Below are positions 54,364-63,324 of a stretch of DNA of 64,000 bases, piece after piece. Position 1 is the first letter of the stretch; each line of letters begins with the position of its first letter. The stretch comes from Microbulbifer sp. MKSA007 (GTDB taxonomy: Bacteria > Pseudomonadota > Gammaproteobacteria > Pseudomonadales > Cellvibrionaceae). The notes beneath the pieces were generated by a model. That model was not told the origin of the DNA, did no database searches, and saw only the letters and a program-made list of their open reading frames with translations. Location of the stretch: NCBI GenBank assembly GCA_032615215.1, contig CP128433.1:1447501-1511500 (forward strand), in the 5' to 3' direction. A program made the translations under genes and the position numbers.

Positions 54364-56181
54364 ATGATTAAGACTATTGCCAAATGGTTTGGCGGCTTAT
54401 TTTTCGTGGGGGTTTTGGCAGTTTCTGCTTTTGCTATTAATGCAGTTTATTTCAAGCCTTGGTCTATAGATGTATTTTTTGAGCGTGTCTTTATAAAAAT
54501 CGGCAGTAGCAGTCCGGAAATCCTTTCACAAATTAGAATTTTGGAACAATTTGGAATTGATGGACACAATGCGCATCTCGATGATTTGTCTGAAGAAGAG
54601 CAGTTGCGTGTTATTGAAATGATGAAGAGCGAGCTGGCGGTATTGCGCAGCTATGATCGCGAAAGTTTGGAAGGGCAGCAGGCCATTTCCTATGATGTGT
54701 TAGAGCATCTTCTCAGTATAAAGACGGAAGTTGAACGCTGGAGGCACCATGATTACCCGCTTAACCAAATGTCGGGTGAGCAGAATAGGTTGCCGGAGTT
54801 TCTCGCTGAAGTACATCAGATCAACAATGTAAAAGAAGCTGATTATTACTTGTCTCGTCTGGGAGAGGTCGGACGTAAGTTTGATCAATTGCTGGATGGT
54901 CTGAAGATAAGGGAAGAGAAAGATATCCTGCCCCCGCGCTTTGTTGTCGATAGTGTTTTAGAGGAAATGCAGGGTTTTATCGCCGCGCCGGTAAAAGAAA
55001 ATATACTTTATACCTCATTACTGGAGCGACTTAACAAAATTGAAAAGCTGGATAAACAGGAGCGGGAAGGTATTCTCAGCCAAGCTGAGTTGCTGATTGG
55101 TACAGAAGTTTACGCCGCGTATCAAGGGCTAATCGATTATTTCAGTACTCTCCGGTTAAAAGTTGGAGAGAACAATGGTGTTTGGGCATTGCCGGATGGG
55201 GATGCCTACTATGTCTATCAAGTACGCAACTTTACCAGTACAGATATTGCACCGGAGGAACTCCATCGTATTGGATTGGAAGAGGTTGCAAGAATTGAAA
55301 CGGAAATGAATGAAATTTTTTCATCCGTTGGTAGAACCAGTGGCACTATTAGCGAACGTTTTTCTGCACTGAATAATGATCCCCAGTTTCTTTATGAGGA
55401 TTCAGATTTAGGACGAGAGAAAATTATTGCCGATTACCAGGTAATGATTGATGAAATTGATGCGGGCCTGGGTGACTATTTTGATTTAAAACCCAAAATG
55501 GGTGTTGAGGTGCGCCGAGTCCCAGAGTTTAAAGAGCAAGGTTCTGCGGGAGCCTACTACAATCCTCCAGCAATGGACGGGTCTCGCCCCGGGGTATTTT
55601 ATGCAAATTTGCGGGATGTTCATGAAACCAAAAAGTTTGGAATGCGTACCTTGGCTTACCATGAAGCGGTGCCTGGGCATCACTTCCAGTTGGCAATTGC
55701 ACAAGAGCTAAAAGGTGTGCCGACTTTCCGTAAAATGGGGTTGTTTAATGCTTACTCGGAAGGGTGGGCACTGTACTCTGAGAAGCTTGCTAAAGAAGCC
55801 GGTTTCCAGGAAAACCCCTACGATGATTTGGGTCGGTTGCAGGCGGAAATGTTCCGGGCTGTGCGGTTGGTCGTGGATACTGGAATACACTATAAGCGCT
55901 GGAGTCGTGAGCAAGCGATTGAGTATATGCTGGAAAAGACCGGTATGACTGAGTCTGAAGTCACCACCGAGATCGAGCGATATATGGTTTGGCCCGGCCA
56001 GGCACTGGCCTACAAAACCGGTATGCTGAAGATTCTTGAGTTGCGTGAACGCGCTAAAGAAGCGCTTGGTAGCCAGTTTGATATCCGCCAGTTCCACAAT
56101 GTAGTTCTCACCAATGGCGCTTTGCCATTGGCAGTGTTGGAGCAGCAGGTAGATCAGTGGATAGCAACCAACAAGAGTTAG
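54364..56181 (+). CDS. DUF885 family metallopeptidase, first of three
   Basis: A 605-residue protein with an N-terminal membrane anchor (about 7-29). The DUF885 core has the HExxPGHH-type metal site in AYHEAVPGHHFQLAI near 442 and EGWALYSEKLAKEAGF near 473, plus RLVVDTGIHYKRWSREQAIEYM. It is thought to be a zinc-dependent peptidase of the gluzincin type with a periplasmic active site. It is more divergent than the other two copies (57,074 and 59,389), having an anchor instead of a lipobox. GGGAGAAATATA precedes the ATG. Confidence 0.9.
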   Translation: MIKTIAKWFGGLFFVGVLAVSAFAINAVYFKPWSIDVFFERVFIKIGSSSPEILSQIRILEQFGIDGHNAHLDDLSEEEQLRVIEMMKSELAVLRSYDRESLEGQQAISYDVLEHLLSIKTEVERWRHHDYPLNQMSGEQNRLPEFLAEVHQINNVKEADYYLSRLGEVGRKFDQLLDGLKIREEKDILPPRFVVDSVLEEMQGFIAAPVKENILYTSLLERLNKIEKLDKQEREGILSQAELLIGTEVYAAYQGLIDYFSTLRLKVGENNGVWALPDGDAYYVYQVRNFTSTDIAPEELHRIGLEEVARIETEMNEIFSSVGRTSGTISERFSALNNDPQFLYEDSDLGREKIIADYQVMIDEIDAGLGDYFDLKPKMGVEVRRVPEFKEQGSAGAYYNPPAMDGSRPGVFYANLRDVHETKKFGMRTLAYHEAVPGHHFQLAIAQELKGVPTFRKMGLFNAYSEGWALYSEKLAKEAGFQENPYDDLGRLQAEMFRAVRLVVDTGIHYKRWSREQAIEYMLEKTGMTESEVTTEIERYMVWPGQALAYKTGMLKILELRERAKEALGSQFDIRQFHNVVLTNGALPLAVLEQQVDQWIATNKS

Positions 56182-56300
56182 GATTCACTTTTGCAGAGTA
56201 TTCGGCTATAGGATCGTCAAAAGAGTAACTTAAAAGTTTGAGCATCTTTACCGCTAGAAAGGGTGAAGGTGCTCGGATTATGTGGTTTTAGTAACTAAAA

Positions 56301-56417
56301 AGGGAGAAGGGAAGAATACACCGCGCTTAGGACCCTATGAGGCATGGATGCCGATTAAGAGCTTACAGGGATGTATTCACAGCGTGTCTCGAGTGCGGTG
56401 TATTCTTTCCTTCCACC
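56301..56417. repeat. Intergenic repeat with inverted ends
   Basis: About 117 bp with matching ends GGAAGAATACACCGC and GCGGTGTATTCTTTCC and a core containing GCATGGATGCC and GAGCTTACAGGGATGTATTC. It has the look of a dispersed intergenic element of marine gammaproteobacteria. Only one copy is in the window, so its repeat nature is an inference. Confidence 0.5.
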
Positions 56418-56453
56418 CCAGTAGTAAGAGTAGTACTTGTAAGGGGTTGGTAA

Positions 56454-56849
56454 GTGCCGAAGTCAAAAGCTATTACGATAGATGATGGGTTTTCTAGAGT
56501 TAAATTTCTAATAGGAAGAACTCCCGAAACAACGGATGAGGAAGCTAAAGATGCATTTGCCTTATTGTCCGAGTATAGGGATGGTGGAATATACGTAGCC
56601 CACTATTCAGGGAATAGCGAGTGGGAAAGACACACCAATGGAGATGAGTTTGTTCAAGTTATAGGTGGGGAAACAGCTCTAATTCTTCTCGTTAACGGTG
56701 ATGAGAAGCGGAACGAATTATCAGCCGGGCAAATATTGGTAATACCAAAAGGTATCTGGCACCGATTTGAAACACCTAGCGAAGTAAAAGTTATGACTAT
56801 CACCCCGCAGCCAACTGAGCACAGTATCACTAAGCCATGCGATACTTAA
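56454..56849 (+). CDS. Cupin-fold protein
   Basis: A 131-residue single-cupin protein starting at a GTG (56,454) with AAGGGG upstream. The two cupin motifs are VAHYSGNSEWERHTNGDEFVQVIGG (the H, E cluster) and ILVIPKGIWHRFETP (the second H). The metal site is likely occupied. Such proteins can be small oxygenases, isomerases or sensors; the reaction is not known here. Confidence 0.8.
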   Translation: MPKSKAITIDDGFSRVKFLIGRTPETTDEEAKDAFALLSEYRDGGIYVAHYSGNSEWERHTNGDEFVQVIGGETALILLVNGDEKRNELSAGQILVIPKGIWHRFETPSEVKVMTITPQPTEHSITKPCDT

Positions 56850-57022
56850 GAAATAGGATCATTCTACATGCTGCAGCGGTTTGCAGTACAAGAGTGCGTG
56901 CTGTTAGCTGGGGCTTTCAACCTTGAGCTATAGGGTTCTAAAAATGCAGGTAAACCAAGTATATCGCTTGTCCTCGTGTATATTTGGCTCTCGAATTGTT
57001 AGGTGTTCACTAATAGCTCAAA

Positions 57023-57054
57023 CAAAAAAGGCCACAGATAGTGGCCTTTTTTAA
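57023..57054. terminator. Bidirectional terminator
   Basis: AAAAAAGGCCAC-AGATA-GTGGCCTTTTTT lies between the cupin gene and the second DUF885 gene. Poly-A and poly-T flanks serve both directions. Confidence 0.8.
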
Positions 57055-57073
57055 TTCTGTTTTAACCTTTTAG

Positions 57074-58960
57074 TTATACTTTTGGAGTTCTGGTGTTTGC
57101 TATCCACTCGTCAATAATTTCCTCCAGGGCATCCAGTGGTACTGGGCCGTTGGCCAGAACTGCATTGTGGAATTGGCGAATATCAAACTTTTCTCCCAGT
57201 TCTTTTTTGGCTTTCTCGCGGAGCTGTAAAATTTTGAGCATGCCAATTTTGTAGGCTGTTGCCTGGCCGGGTAATACGATATAGCGCTCGACTGCTTTAA
57301 TCACATCCCCCTCAGGATTAGGGGTGTTTTCCATCAGGTATTGTATGGCTTGTTCTCGGGTCCACTTCTTAGTGTGAATTCCGGTATCGACTACAAGGCG
57401 TCCTGCTCGCCACAACTCCATGGCGAGGCGCCCAAAATCTGAGTAGGGGTCTTGGTAGAGTCCCATCTCTTTTGGCACCATTTCAGAGTAAAGGCCCCAA
57501 CCCTCGGTATAGGCGGTATAGTGACCATATTTGCGGAATTTAGGGATATCCTGTAATTCCTGGGTGATAGAGAGCTGCATATGGTGGCCGGGGATACCCT
57601 CGTGGTATGCCAGTGCTTCCATCTGGTAACTGGGCATATCGTCCATGTTGTAGAGGTTGGCATAGTAGATGCCTGGGCGTGATCCGTCGGCAGCAGGTTG
57701 CAGGTAAAAAGCTTTACCGGCAGATTTCTCCCGGAATGGTTCTACCGCTCTCACATCGAGGTCCGCTCTAGGTTTGGTGATAAATAACTCGTCCAGCCTA
57801 CCCTTCATGGTATCGATAATGGTAGTAGCCTTCTCAAGATATGCAGCTTTCCCCTGTTCAGTGGTCGGGTAATAAAATTGCTGGTCGGTGCGCATGAATT
57901 CGAAGAAGTTTTTCAACTTACCTTCGAATTTTACTTTACGCATAATTTCACGCATCTCATCATGGATGCGAGTCACTTCTTCAAGGCCAATCCTATGAAT
58001 TTCTTCGGCTGTCATATCGGTAGATGTGTAAAAGCCGAGACGAAAATTATAAAAGTCACTGCCATCTGCCAGTTTCCAGGCGCCATCATCAGTAGTGGCG
58101 CGTATCTCAAGCTCTTGCAGGTAGTCGATTAGGGTTTTATAGGCGGGACCAGTGTTGTCTTTTAGTGCTATTTTAGCTTTATTTATTAAGGACTTTTTCT
58201 GCTCTTTACTAATATCGAGATTTTCTACTTTTCCCTTAAAGTCAGCAAATAGAGGGCTGTCCTTTTTTCTGTCAAAAGGAGCACCAGTAATTAGGTTTTG
58301 TGCATCTCCAATAACATAGGGGAAAACGAATTTTGGAATAGTGGTGCCAGCTTTGGCGTTTTCCTCCAGTTGGTCTTGCAGCTGTGCGAAATACTGGGGA
58401 ATTCTATTTAAGCGGGAAATATAAGCTTCGGCATCCCTAATGTTATCGATACGGTGCTGGCTGATAAGTGTTGAAGCGGCGCCGGTATGGATGGCGAACA
58501 TTTGGTTGACTGGGTAATTATGATTTCGCCACTTATAGGCTTCGATCTCTTGTTGCAAAGTGCGTTTTGCCAGTCGAAGATTAAGTTGGGTAGGTCGATC
58601 CAGTATAGCGGGATCAATTTTATTCAGCTCGGATAATTGACGCTTATTAATTTCATGGGTTTCTTGCGCAAATTCAGGAGTTAGATCATTCCATTTGCCG
58701 TACTCCTCTTTCAGACCCAAGAATGTTTTGAATTCAGGGCTGCGGTCTAGATGCTCCTGGAAGAACTTATCGAATAGCAAATTGACCTTCTTGCTGGCCT
58801 CACTCATTTCTTTGCTGACTTTCGGGGGAGGTGACTGATTAAGTGCACTTTCCTCTAAGGGGGCAATCTTATGTGCATCTGCATTGTTGGTACTATCGTT
58901 GCAGCCCGTGAGGATGAGTGAGCTTACTGCCGCTGCAATCAGAGTTACTTTTAACTTCAT
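57074..58960 (-). CDS. DUF885 metallopeptidase lipoprotein, second of three
   Basis: A 628-residue lipoprotein precursor (MKLKVTLIAAAVSSLILTGC, lipobox LTGC). DUF885 features are AYHEGIPGHHMQLSITQ (metal site), EGWGLYSEMVPKEMG, and RLVVDTGIHTKKWTREQ, then VLPGQATAYKIGMLK. It is a close paralogue of the 59,389 gene, sharing most of its sequence. I chose ATG 58,960 because the lipoprotein signal starts here (AAGGA upstream). Likely a periplasmic zinc peptidase of broad specificity. Confidence 0.9.
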   Translation of the reverse strand: MKLKVTLIAAAVSSLILTGCNDSTNNADAHKIAPLEESALNQSPPPKVSKEMSEASKKVNLLFDKFFQEHLDRSPEFKTFLGLKEEYGKWNDLTPEFAQETHEINKRQLSELNKIDPAILDRPTQLNLRLAKRTLQQEIEAYKWRNHNYPVNQMFAIHTGAASTLISQHRIDNIRDAEAYISRLNRIPQYFAQLQDQLEENAKAGTTIPKFVFPYVIGDAQNLITGAPFDRKKDSPLFADFKGKVENLDISKEQKKSLINKAKIALKDNTGPAYKTLIDYLQELEIRATTDDGAWKLADGSDFYNFRLGFYTSTDMTAEEIHRIGLEEVTRIHDEMREIMRKVKFEGKLKNFFEFMRTDQQFYYPTTEQGKAAYLEKATTIIDTMKGRLDELFITKPRADLDVRAVEPFREKSAGKAFYLQPAADGSRPGIYYANLYNMDDMPSYQMEALAYHEGIPGHHMQLSITQELQDIPKFRKYGHYTAYTEGWGLYSEMVPKEMGLYQDPYSDFGRLAMELWRAGRLVVDTGIHTKKWTREQAIQYLMENTPNPEGDVIKAVERYIVLPGQATAYKIGMLKILQLREKAKKELGEKFDIRQFHNAVLANGPVPLDALEEIIDEWIANTRTPKV

Positions 58961-59388
58961 GAGTACAATCCTTGCGTTCAAAGAGTAGCTCTTACTTTTT
59001 TATCATTATTTTTGCAGTTAATGGACTTTTTTATGTAAAAGCATCCCATTATTTGGTTTTGTGGATATAAATTCAGCAGAAACTCAGAGCGGTGCACTTT
59101 TTTGGTATGGGGAATACTGGGTATGTTTTATTTTGGTGCTTTTATACGACAGTGGCGGCTAAGGTGAGCTGAAAATAGGGGGAGTTGAAATAAGACCCCA
59201 GTGCCAATCATGCTGGGAGCTGGTGATTGTTTAATAAGAAGTCCGGAGTGTCATTCCGGACTTCCCTGTAAAACAATAAATGCCGTATTGTAAAAACTAT
59301 ACAGAATTATTATTTCTGCAATGCTCTACTGACGATAAGAAAAAGACAGACAAGTAGTTATCAGGTACTTATCTGCCGCTTCTATTAA
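58961..59388. other. Intergenic region between the two DUF885 paralogues
   Basis: No gene seen. A hairpin GTCCGGA...TCCGGAC at 59,239-59,263 may end transcription of the gene at 59,389. The rest is AT-rich and probably holds the promoter of the 57,074 gene. Confidence 0.4.
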
Positions 59389-61266
59389 TTATTGTTGGGT
59401 TTTTACTTTTGCAACCCACTCATTAACCAGTTCTTCCAGTACATCCAAGGGGACTGGGCCACTGGCCAGGATAGTGTCGTGGAAGCCGCGAACATCAAAC
59501 TGATCACCCAGTTCTGTTTTGGCTTTTTCACGCAGCTCGACAATTTTCAGCATACCGATTTTGTATGCGGTCGCTTGGCCAGGCATCACGATATAGCGCT
59601 CGATCGCTTTAACCACGTCGCCTTTCGGGTTCGGGGTGTTCTCTACGAGGTAGTCGATCGCTTGCTCGCGGGTCCATTTCTTGGCGTGAAGGCCGGTGTC
59701 TACCACCAATCGGCCAGCGCGCCACAGTTCCATAGCCAGGCGTCCAAAGTCAGAGTAGGGATCTTCATAGAAGCCCAACTCCTTGGGTACCAGCTCGGAG
59801 TAGAGGCCCCAGCCTTCGGTATAAGCAGTGTAACCACCGTATTTACGGAACTTGGGAATATCCTGTAATTCCTGAGCGATAGAAAGCTGCATATGGTGGC
59901 CGGGGATACCTTCGTGGTAAGCCAATGCTTCCATCTGGTAAGACGGCATATCTTCCATATTGTACAAGTTGGCATAGTAGATGCCGGGGCGCGAACCATC
60001 GGGAGCCGGGCGCTGATAGAAGGCCTTACCCGCAGACTTTTCGCGGAAGGCTTCTACGGCTCTTACATCGAGATCGGCTTTGGGCTTGGTGATAAACAGT
60101 TCATCCAGGCGGCCCTTCATAGTGTCGATAATTGCGGTGGCCTTTTCCAGGTATTCCGCTTTACCTTCCTCAGTGGTGGGGTAGTAGAACTGCTTGTCGG
60201 TGCGCATGAATTCGAAGAATTCCTGCAAGTTACCTTCGAACTTCACCTTGCGCATAATCTCGCGCATTTCGTCGTGAATACGGGCAACTTCCTTAAGACC
60301 GGTTTGGTGGATCTCATCGGCAGTCATATCCGTAGTGGTGTAAACACCGAGGCGGAATTTATAGAACTCTTCGCCGTCTGCCAGTTTCCAGGCGCCGTCG
60401 TCAGTGTTGGCTTTTTTCTCAAGCTCTTGCAGGTAGCTGATCAATTTTTCGTAAGCGGGGCCGGCGCTTTCAGTCAGGGCCTGGCTGGCTTTATCGACCA
60501 GTGATTTCTTCTGATCTTCACTGATTTCCAGCTTTTCTACTTTGTCTTTAAAGTCTGCAAACAGTGGGCTGTCTTTTTCACCGTTAAAAGGTGCGCCGGT
60601 GATCAGGTTGCGGGAATCACTAATAACGTAAGGGAATACGAACTTAGGTACGATTGTACCGACTGCAGCATTGGCTTTCAGTTGTTCTTCCAACTGGGAG
60701 AAATACTTGGGCATACCATTCAAACGGGCGATATAGGCTTCTGCATCGCTGACATCATCGATACGGTGCTGGCTGATCAGTAGCGATGCTGCGCTGGTGT
60801 GGGTGGCATACATCTGGTTGACGGGGTAGCCGTGATTGCGCCACTTGTAGCCATCGATATCCTGTTGCCAGTTGCGCTTTGCCAGGCGCAAGCTCAAGCG
60901 GGTAGCGTCATCCAGAGTGGAAGGATCAATTTTATTCAGTTCCGCCAGCTGGCGCTTGTCGATCTCCAGGGTTTCCTTGGCAAACTCTGGGGAGAGGTCG
61001 TTCCACTTATCGTAGTCTTCTTTTTTGCCCAGGAAAGTTTTGTACTCGGGGCTGCGGGCGAGGTGCTCCTGGAAGAAGTCCTCGAACATCTGGTTTACGC
61101 GCTTGACTGCGGCTGGGTCCACTTTTCCTGCGACTTCTTGAGTCGCCGTGCTTTCCGTGGCTGTGGCGGTTGCACTCTGCTCGGCTGTGTTCGGGGCGCC
61201 GCGGTCACAGCCGCTGATTACCAGCGCGCTTATGGCGGCTGCGATCAGGGTTGGTTTCAACTTCAT
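59389..61266 (-). CDS. DUF885 metallopeptidase lipoprotein, third of three
   Basis: A 625-residue lipoprotein precursor (MKLKPTLIAAAISALVISGC, lipobox ISGC). It has the same DUF885 motifs as its neighbour: AYHEGIPGHHMQLSIAQ, EGWGLYSELVPKELGFYE, LVVDTGLHAKKWTREQ. The tandem copy at 57,074 shows a local duplication. ATG 61,266 fits GGGAAT eight bases upstream better than the nearby ATG at 61,272 or the frame start at 61,311. Codon use here is more biased, suggesting that this copy is expressed more. Confidence 0.9.
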   Translation of the reverse strand: MKLKPTLIAAAISALVISGCDRGAPNTAEQSATATATESTATQEVAGKVDPAAVKRVNQMFEDFFQEHLARSPEYKTFLGKKEDYDKWNDLSPEFAKETLEIDKRQLAELNKIDPSTLDDATRLSLRLAKRNWQQDIDGYKWRNHGYPVNQMYATHTSAASLLISQHRIDDVSDAEAYIARLNGMPKYFSQLEEQLKANAAVGTIVPKFVFPYVISDSRNLITGAPFNGEKDSPLFADFKDKVEKLEISEDQKKSLVDKASQALTESAGPAYEKLISYLQELEKKANTDDGAWKLADGEEFYKFRLGVYTTTDMTADEIHQTGLKEVARIHDEMREIMRKVKFEGNLQEFFEFMRTDKQFYYPTTEEGKAEYLEKATAIIDTMKGRLDELFITKPKADLDVRAVEAFREKSAGKAFYQRPAPDGSRPGIYYANLYNMEDMPSYQMEALAYHEGIPGHHMQLSIAQELQDIPKFRKYGGYTAYTEGWGLYSELVPKELGFYEDPYSDFGRLAMELWRAGRLVVDTGLHAKKWTREQAIDYLVENTPNPKGDVVKAIERYIVMPGQATAYKIGMLKIVELREKAKTELGDQFDVRGFHDTILASGPVPLDVLEELVNEWVAKVKTQQ

Positions 61267-61457
61267 GAGCATATTCCCAGTGTTCGGTTCTTCGTTGCTA
61301 ATTTGTGCCACTCCAGTGGCATTCTTTAGGTTGATTGCCTAAATCCCCCACACTTTATGCGGGATGTGTAGTGCAGATCAGCAGGTATTGTGCTGACTGG
61401 AGCAGCATTTGGCCAGTAGTGGGGAGAATTTGATTGGGAGGAGGGCATTAAAGAAAT

Positions 61458-61487
61458 AAAAAAAGCGGGCACATGACCCGCTTTTTC
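61458..61487. terminator. Terminator downstream of sodB
   Basis: AAAAAAAGCGGGC-ACAT-GACCCGCTTTTT: a stem AAGCGGG(C)/(G)ACCCGCTT with poly-A and poly-T flanks, starting 15 bases after the sodB stop. It may also stop transcription coming the other way. Confidence 0.8.
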
Positions 61488-61501
61488 TGGTGACTTCGGG
61501 A

Positions 61502-62083
61502 TTAAGCGAAGTTCTGGTTTACAAACTCCCAGTTCACCAGGGCCCAGAAAGCTTCCATGTACTTCGGGCGCAGGTTGCGGTAGTCGATGTAGTAAGCGTG
61601 TTCCCAAACATCGCAGGTCAGCAGGGGAGTAACGCCTTCTTCAGTCAGCGGGGTTGCTGCGTTGGAAGTGTTTACAATAGCGACTGAGCCGTCAGCATTT
61701 TTTACCAGCCAGGTCCAGCCGGAGCCGAAGTTGTTCACAGCACTGGTAGTAAATGCTTCTTTGAACTGGTCGAAGCTACCGAAGGCTGCGTTGATAGCCT
61801 CGGCAATCGCGCCAGTGGCTTCGCCGCCACCGTTAGGGCTCAGGCAGTTCCAGTAGAAAGTGTGGTTCCAAACCTGGGCTGCGTTGTTGAACACACCACC
61901 GGAAGAGGACTTGATCACGTCTTCCAGAGATTTGTCAGCGTCAGCAGTGCCTTCCAGCAGGCCGTTCAGCTTGTCTACGTAAGTTTTATGATGTTTGCCG
62001 TAGTGGTACTCCAAAGTCTCTTCGGAGATATGCGGTGCCAGGGCGTTCTTAGCGTAGGGGAGTTCAGGCAATTCGAAAGCCAT
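61502..62083 (-). CDS. sodB: Iron superoxide dismutase
   Basis: A 193-residue Fe-type superoxide dismutase. Metal ligands are visible in YHYGKHHKTYVDKLNGL (His about 27), WNHTFYWNCLSPNGGG (His about 74), and DVWEHAYYIDYRN (Asp and His near 157-161). The ALAPHISEETLEYHY start is typical of the iron enzyme. The frame extends upstream to 62,200, but ATG 62,083 has AAGGAAAAC before it. A single cytosolic gene with its own terminator; iron control is likely but no Fur box was confirmed. Confidence 0.95.
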   Translation of the reverse strand: MAFELPELPYAKNALAPHISEETLEYHYGKHHKTYVDKLNGLLEGTADADKSLEDVIKSSSGGVFNNAAQVWNHTFYWNCLSPNGGGEATGAIAEAINAAFGSFDQFKEAFTTSAVNNFGSGWTWLVKNADGSVAIVNTSNAATPLTEEGVTPLLTCDVWEHAYYIDYRNLRPKYMEAFWALVNWEFVNQNFA

Positions 62084-62415
62084 GGTGTTTTCCTTCCTTT
62101 GTCTGAGGGTTATTGGTGAGGGCATTCTACACGTGCCGCATCTCAGAATTAAGCCGGCGCGATGGATTAGGGAAGTTTGGGACGATTTCCTCAAACACAA
62201 GGGGGGAAGCTTTTGCTGTCAGCTCTATTCGACTGTCGTCTATTATTACTGACGACCGCTTACTTTTTCGTCAATTTTTGGTATAACTGCCGCAGAATTC
62301 GACGAATCTGAATGGATTCTATTGTCATATATTTCTGAAAATACGGTACCGGAAAGAGCAGCATAGAACTGGCGGGTACCGGACTCATCAGCACAGTTAT
62401 CGGGTGTATCGAACC

Positions 62416-63174
62416 ATGCAACGCAAAGAGCCCACACTGGGCGGCAGCGCCGCTCTTGAACCATCACTGGATCTCACTACCAGCGAAGAAAGGAGTGATT
62501 CACCAGAGCCCCAGGTGATCGTGGAGGAGCGCCGAGGTGGTTTCTCTTTCTTGGGGCTATGTGCCCTGATTATGGCGATGGGTGGCCTGGGTGCCTCGGG
62601 TTTCCTGTACCAGCAATGGCAGGACAGCCGGACCCTGTTGAGTGATGCTGAGACTCGTATTGCCGATGCGGAAAACCGTATTGCTGAACTGGAGAAGCGC
62701 TTTAGCCTCTCCGATGAGGAATCTACGGCATCGGTCGAAGTGCTGAATGCAAAAGCCAAGGAAAACTCCTCGGAGATCCGCAAACTGTGGGGTGTTGCCT
62801 ATGACACCAACCGCAAGAGTATCTCGGCAAATAAAACAGCAGTCGCAGCTAACAAAAAGCAAGTTGCCGCTCTTAGCACAAAGCTCAGCGGCCTCGAGTC
62901 CAGCGTGAAGAAAATCGCCGCTGTAGAGGCTTCGCTGGCAGAGTTGCGCAAGGGCAATACAGATTCCCAGCGTGAGATGACCGACAAGCTTGCACGCCTG
63001 GAGCGCCAGCTGGCTTCAGTGCGCAGTGACCTGACTATGCGTGTCGGTGCGAATGAAGAGGCTGTAGAGTCTATCGATGCTTACCGCCGTTCGGTGAATA
63101 AGGATCTGGTGCAGCTTCGCGATGCGATTCGCTCCCTGCAGTCCAGCGGTGATTCCACAGCTTCATCCATGTAG
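62416..63174 (+). CDS. Membrane-anchored coiled-coil protein of unknown function
   Basis: A 252-residue protein. After a polar, acidic N-terminus a single transmembrane helix (about 44-64, FLGLCALIMAMGGLGASGFLY) is followed by long coiled coils (RIADAENRIAELEKRFSL, LAELRKGNTDSQREMTDKLARLERQL). It looks like a bitopic inner-membrane protein with a periplasmic coiled-coil rod, such as a scaffold or envelope linker. A GTG at 62,404 is an alternative start. It stands between sodB and the fumarase gene, and ends at a strong terminator. Confidence 0.75.
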   Translation: MQRKEPTLGGSAALEPSLDLTTSEERSDSPEPQVIVEERRGGFSFLGLCALIMAMGGLGASGFLYQQWQDSRTLLSDAETRIADAENRIAELEKRFSLSDEESTASVEVLNAKAKENSSEIRKLWGVAYDTNRKSISANKTAVAANKKQVAALSTKLSGLESSVKKIAAVEASLAELRKGNTDSQREMTDKLARLERQLASVRSDLTMRVGANEEAVESIDAYRRSVNKDLVQLRDAIRSLQSSGDSTASSM

Positions 63175-63188
63175 TTTTCCGGTTGAGT

Positions 63189-63220
63189 TAAAAAAGGCGG
63201 ACCTGGTGTCCGCCTTTTTT
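63189..63220 (+). terminator. Rho-independent terminator
   Basis: TTAAAAAAGGCGGAC-CTGGT-GTCCGCCTTTTTTA: a seven-base GC stem extended by A/T pairs, right after the coiled-coil gene. Confidence 0.85.
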
Positions 63221-63324
63221 ATTCCGTTTTCCCTTAAGGTGAATGGGATTTCTGGGAATATCTGGGTCAATAACCCTACATTTCGTGTAGAATCGCCGGC
63301 CTCGAGACGTTAATCGGAGTTGGC

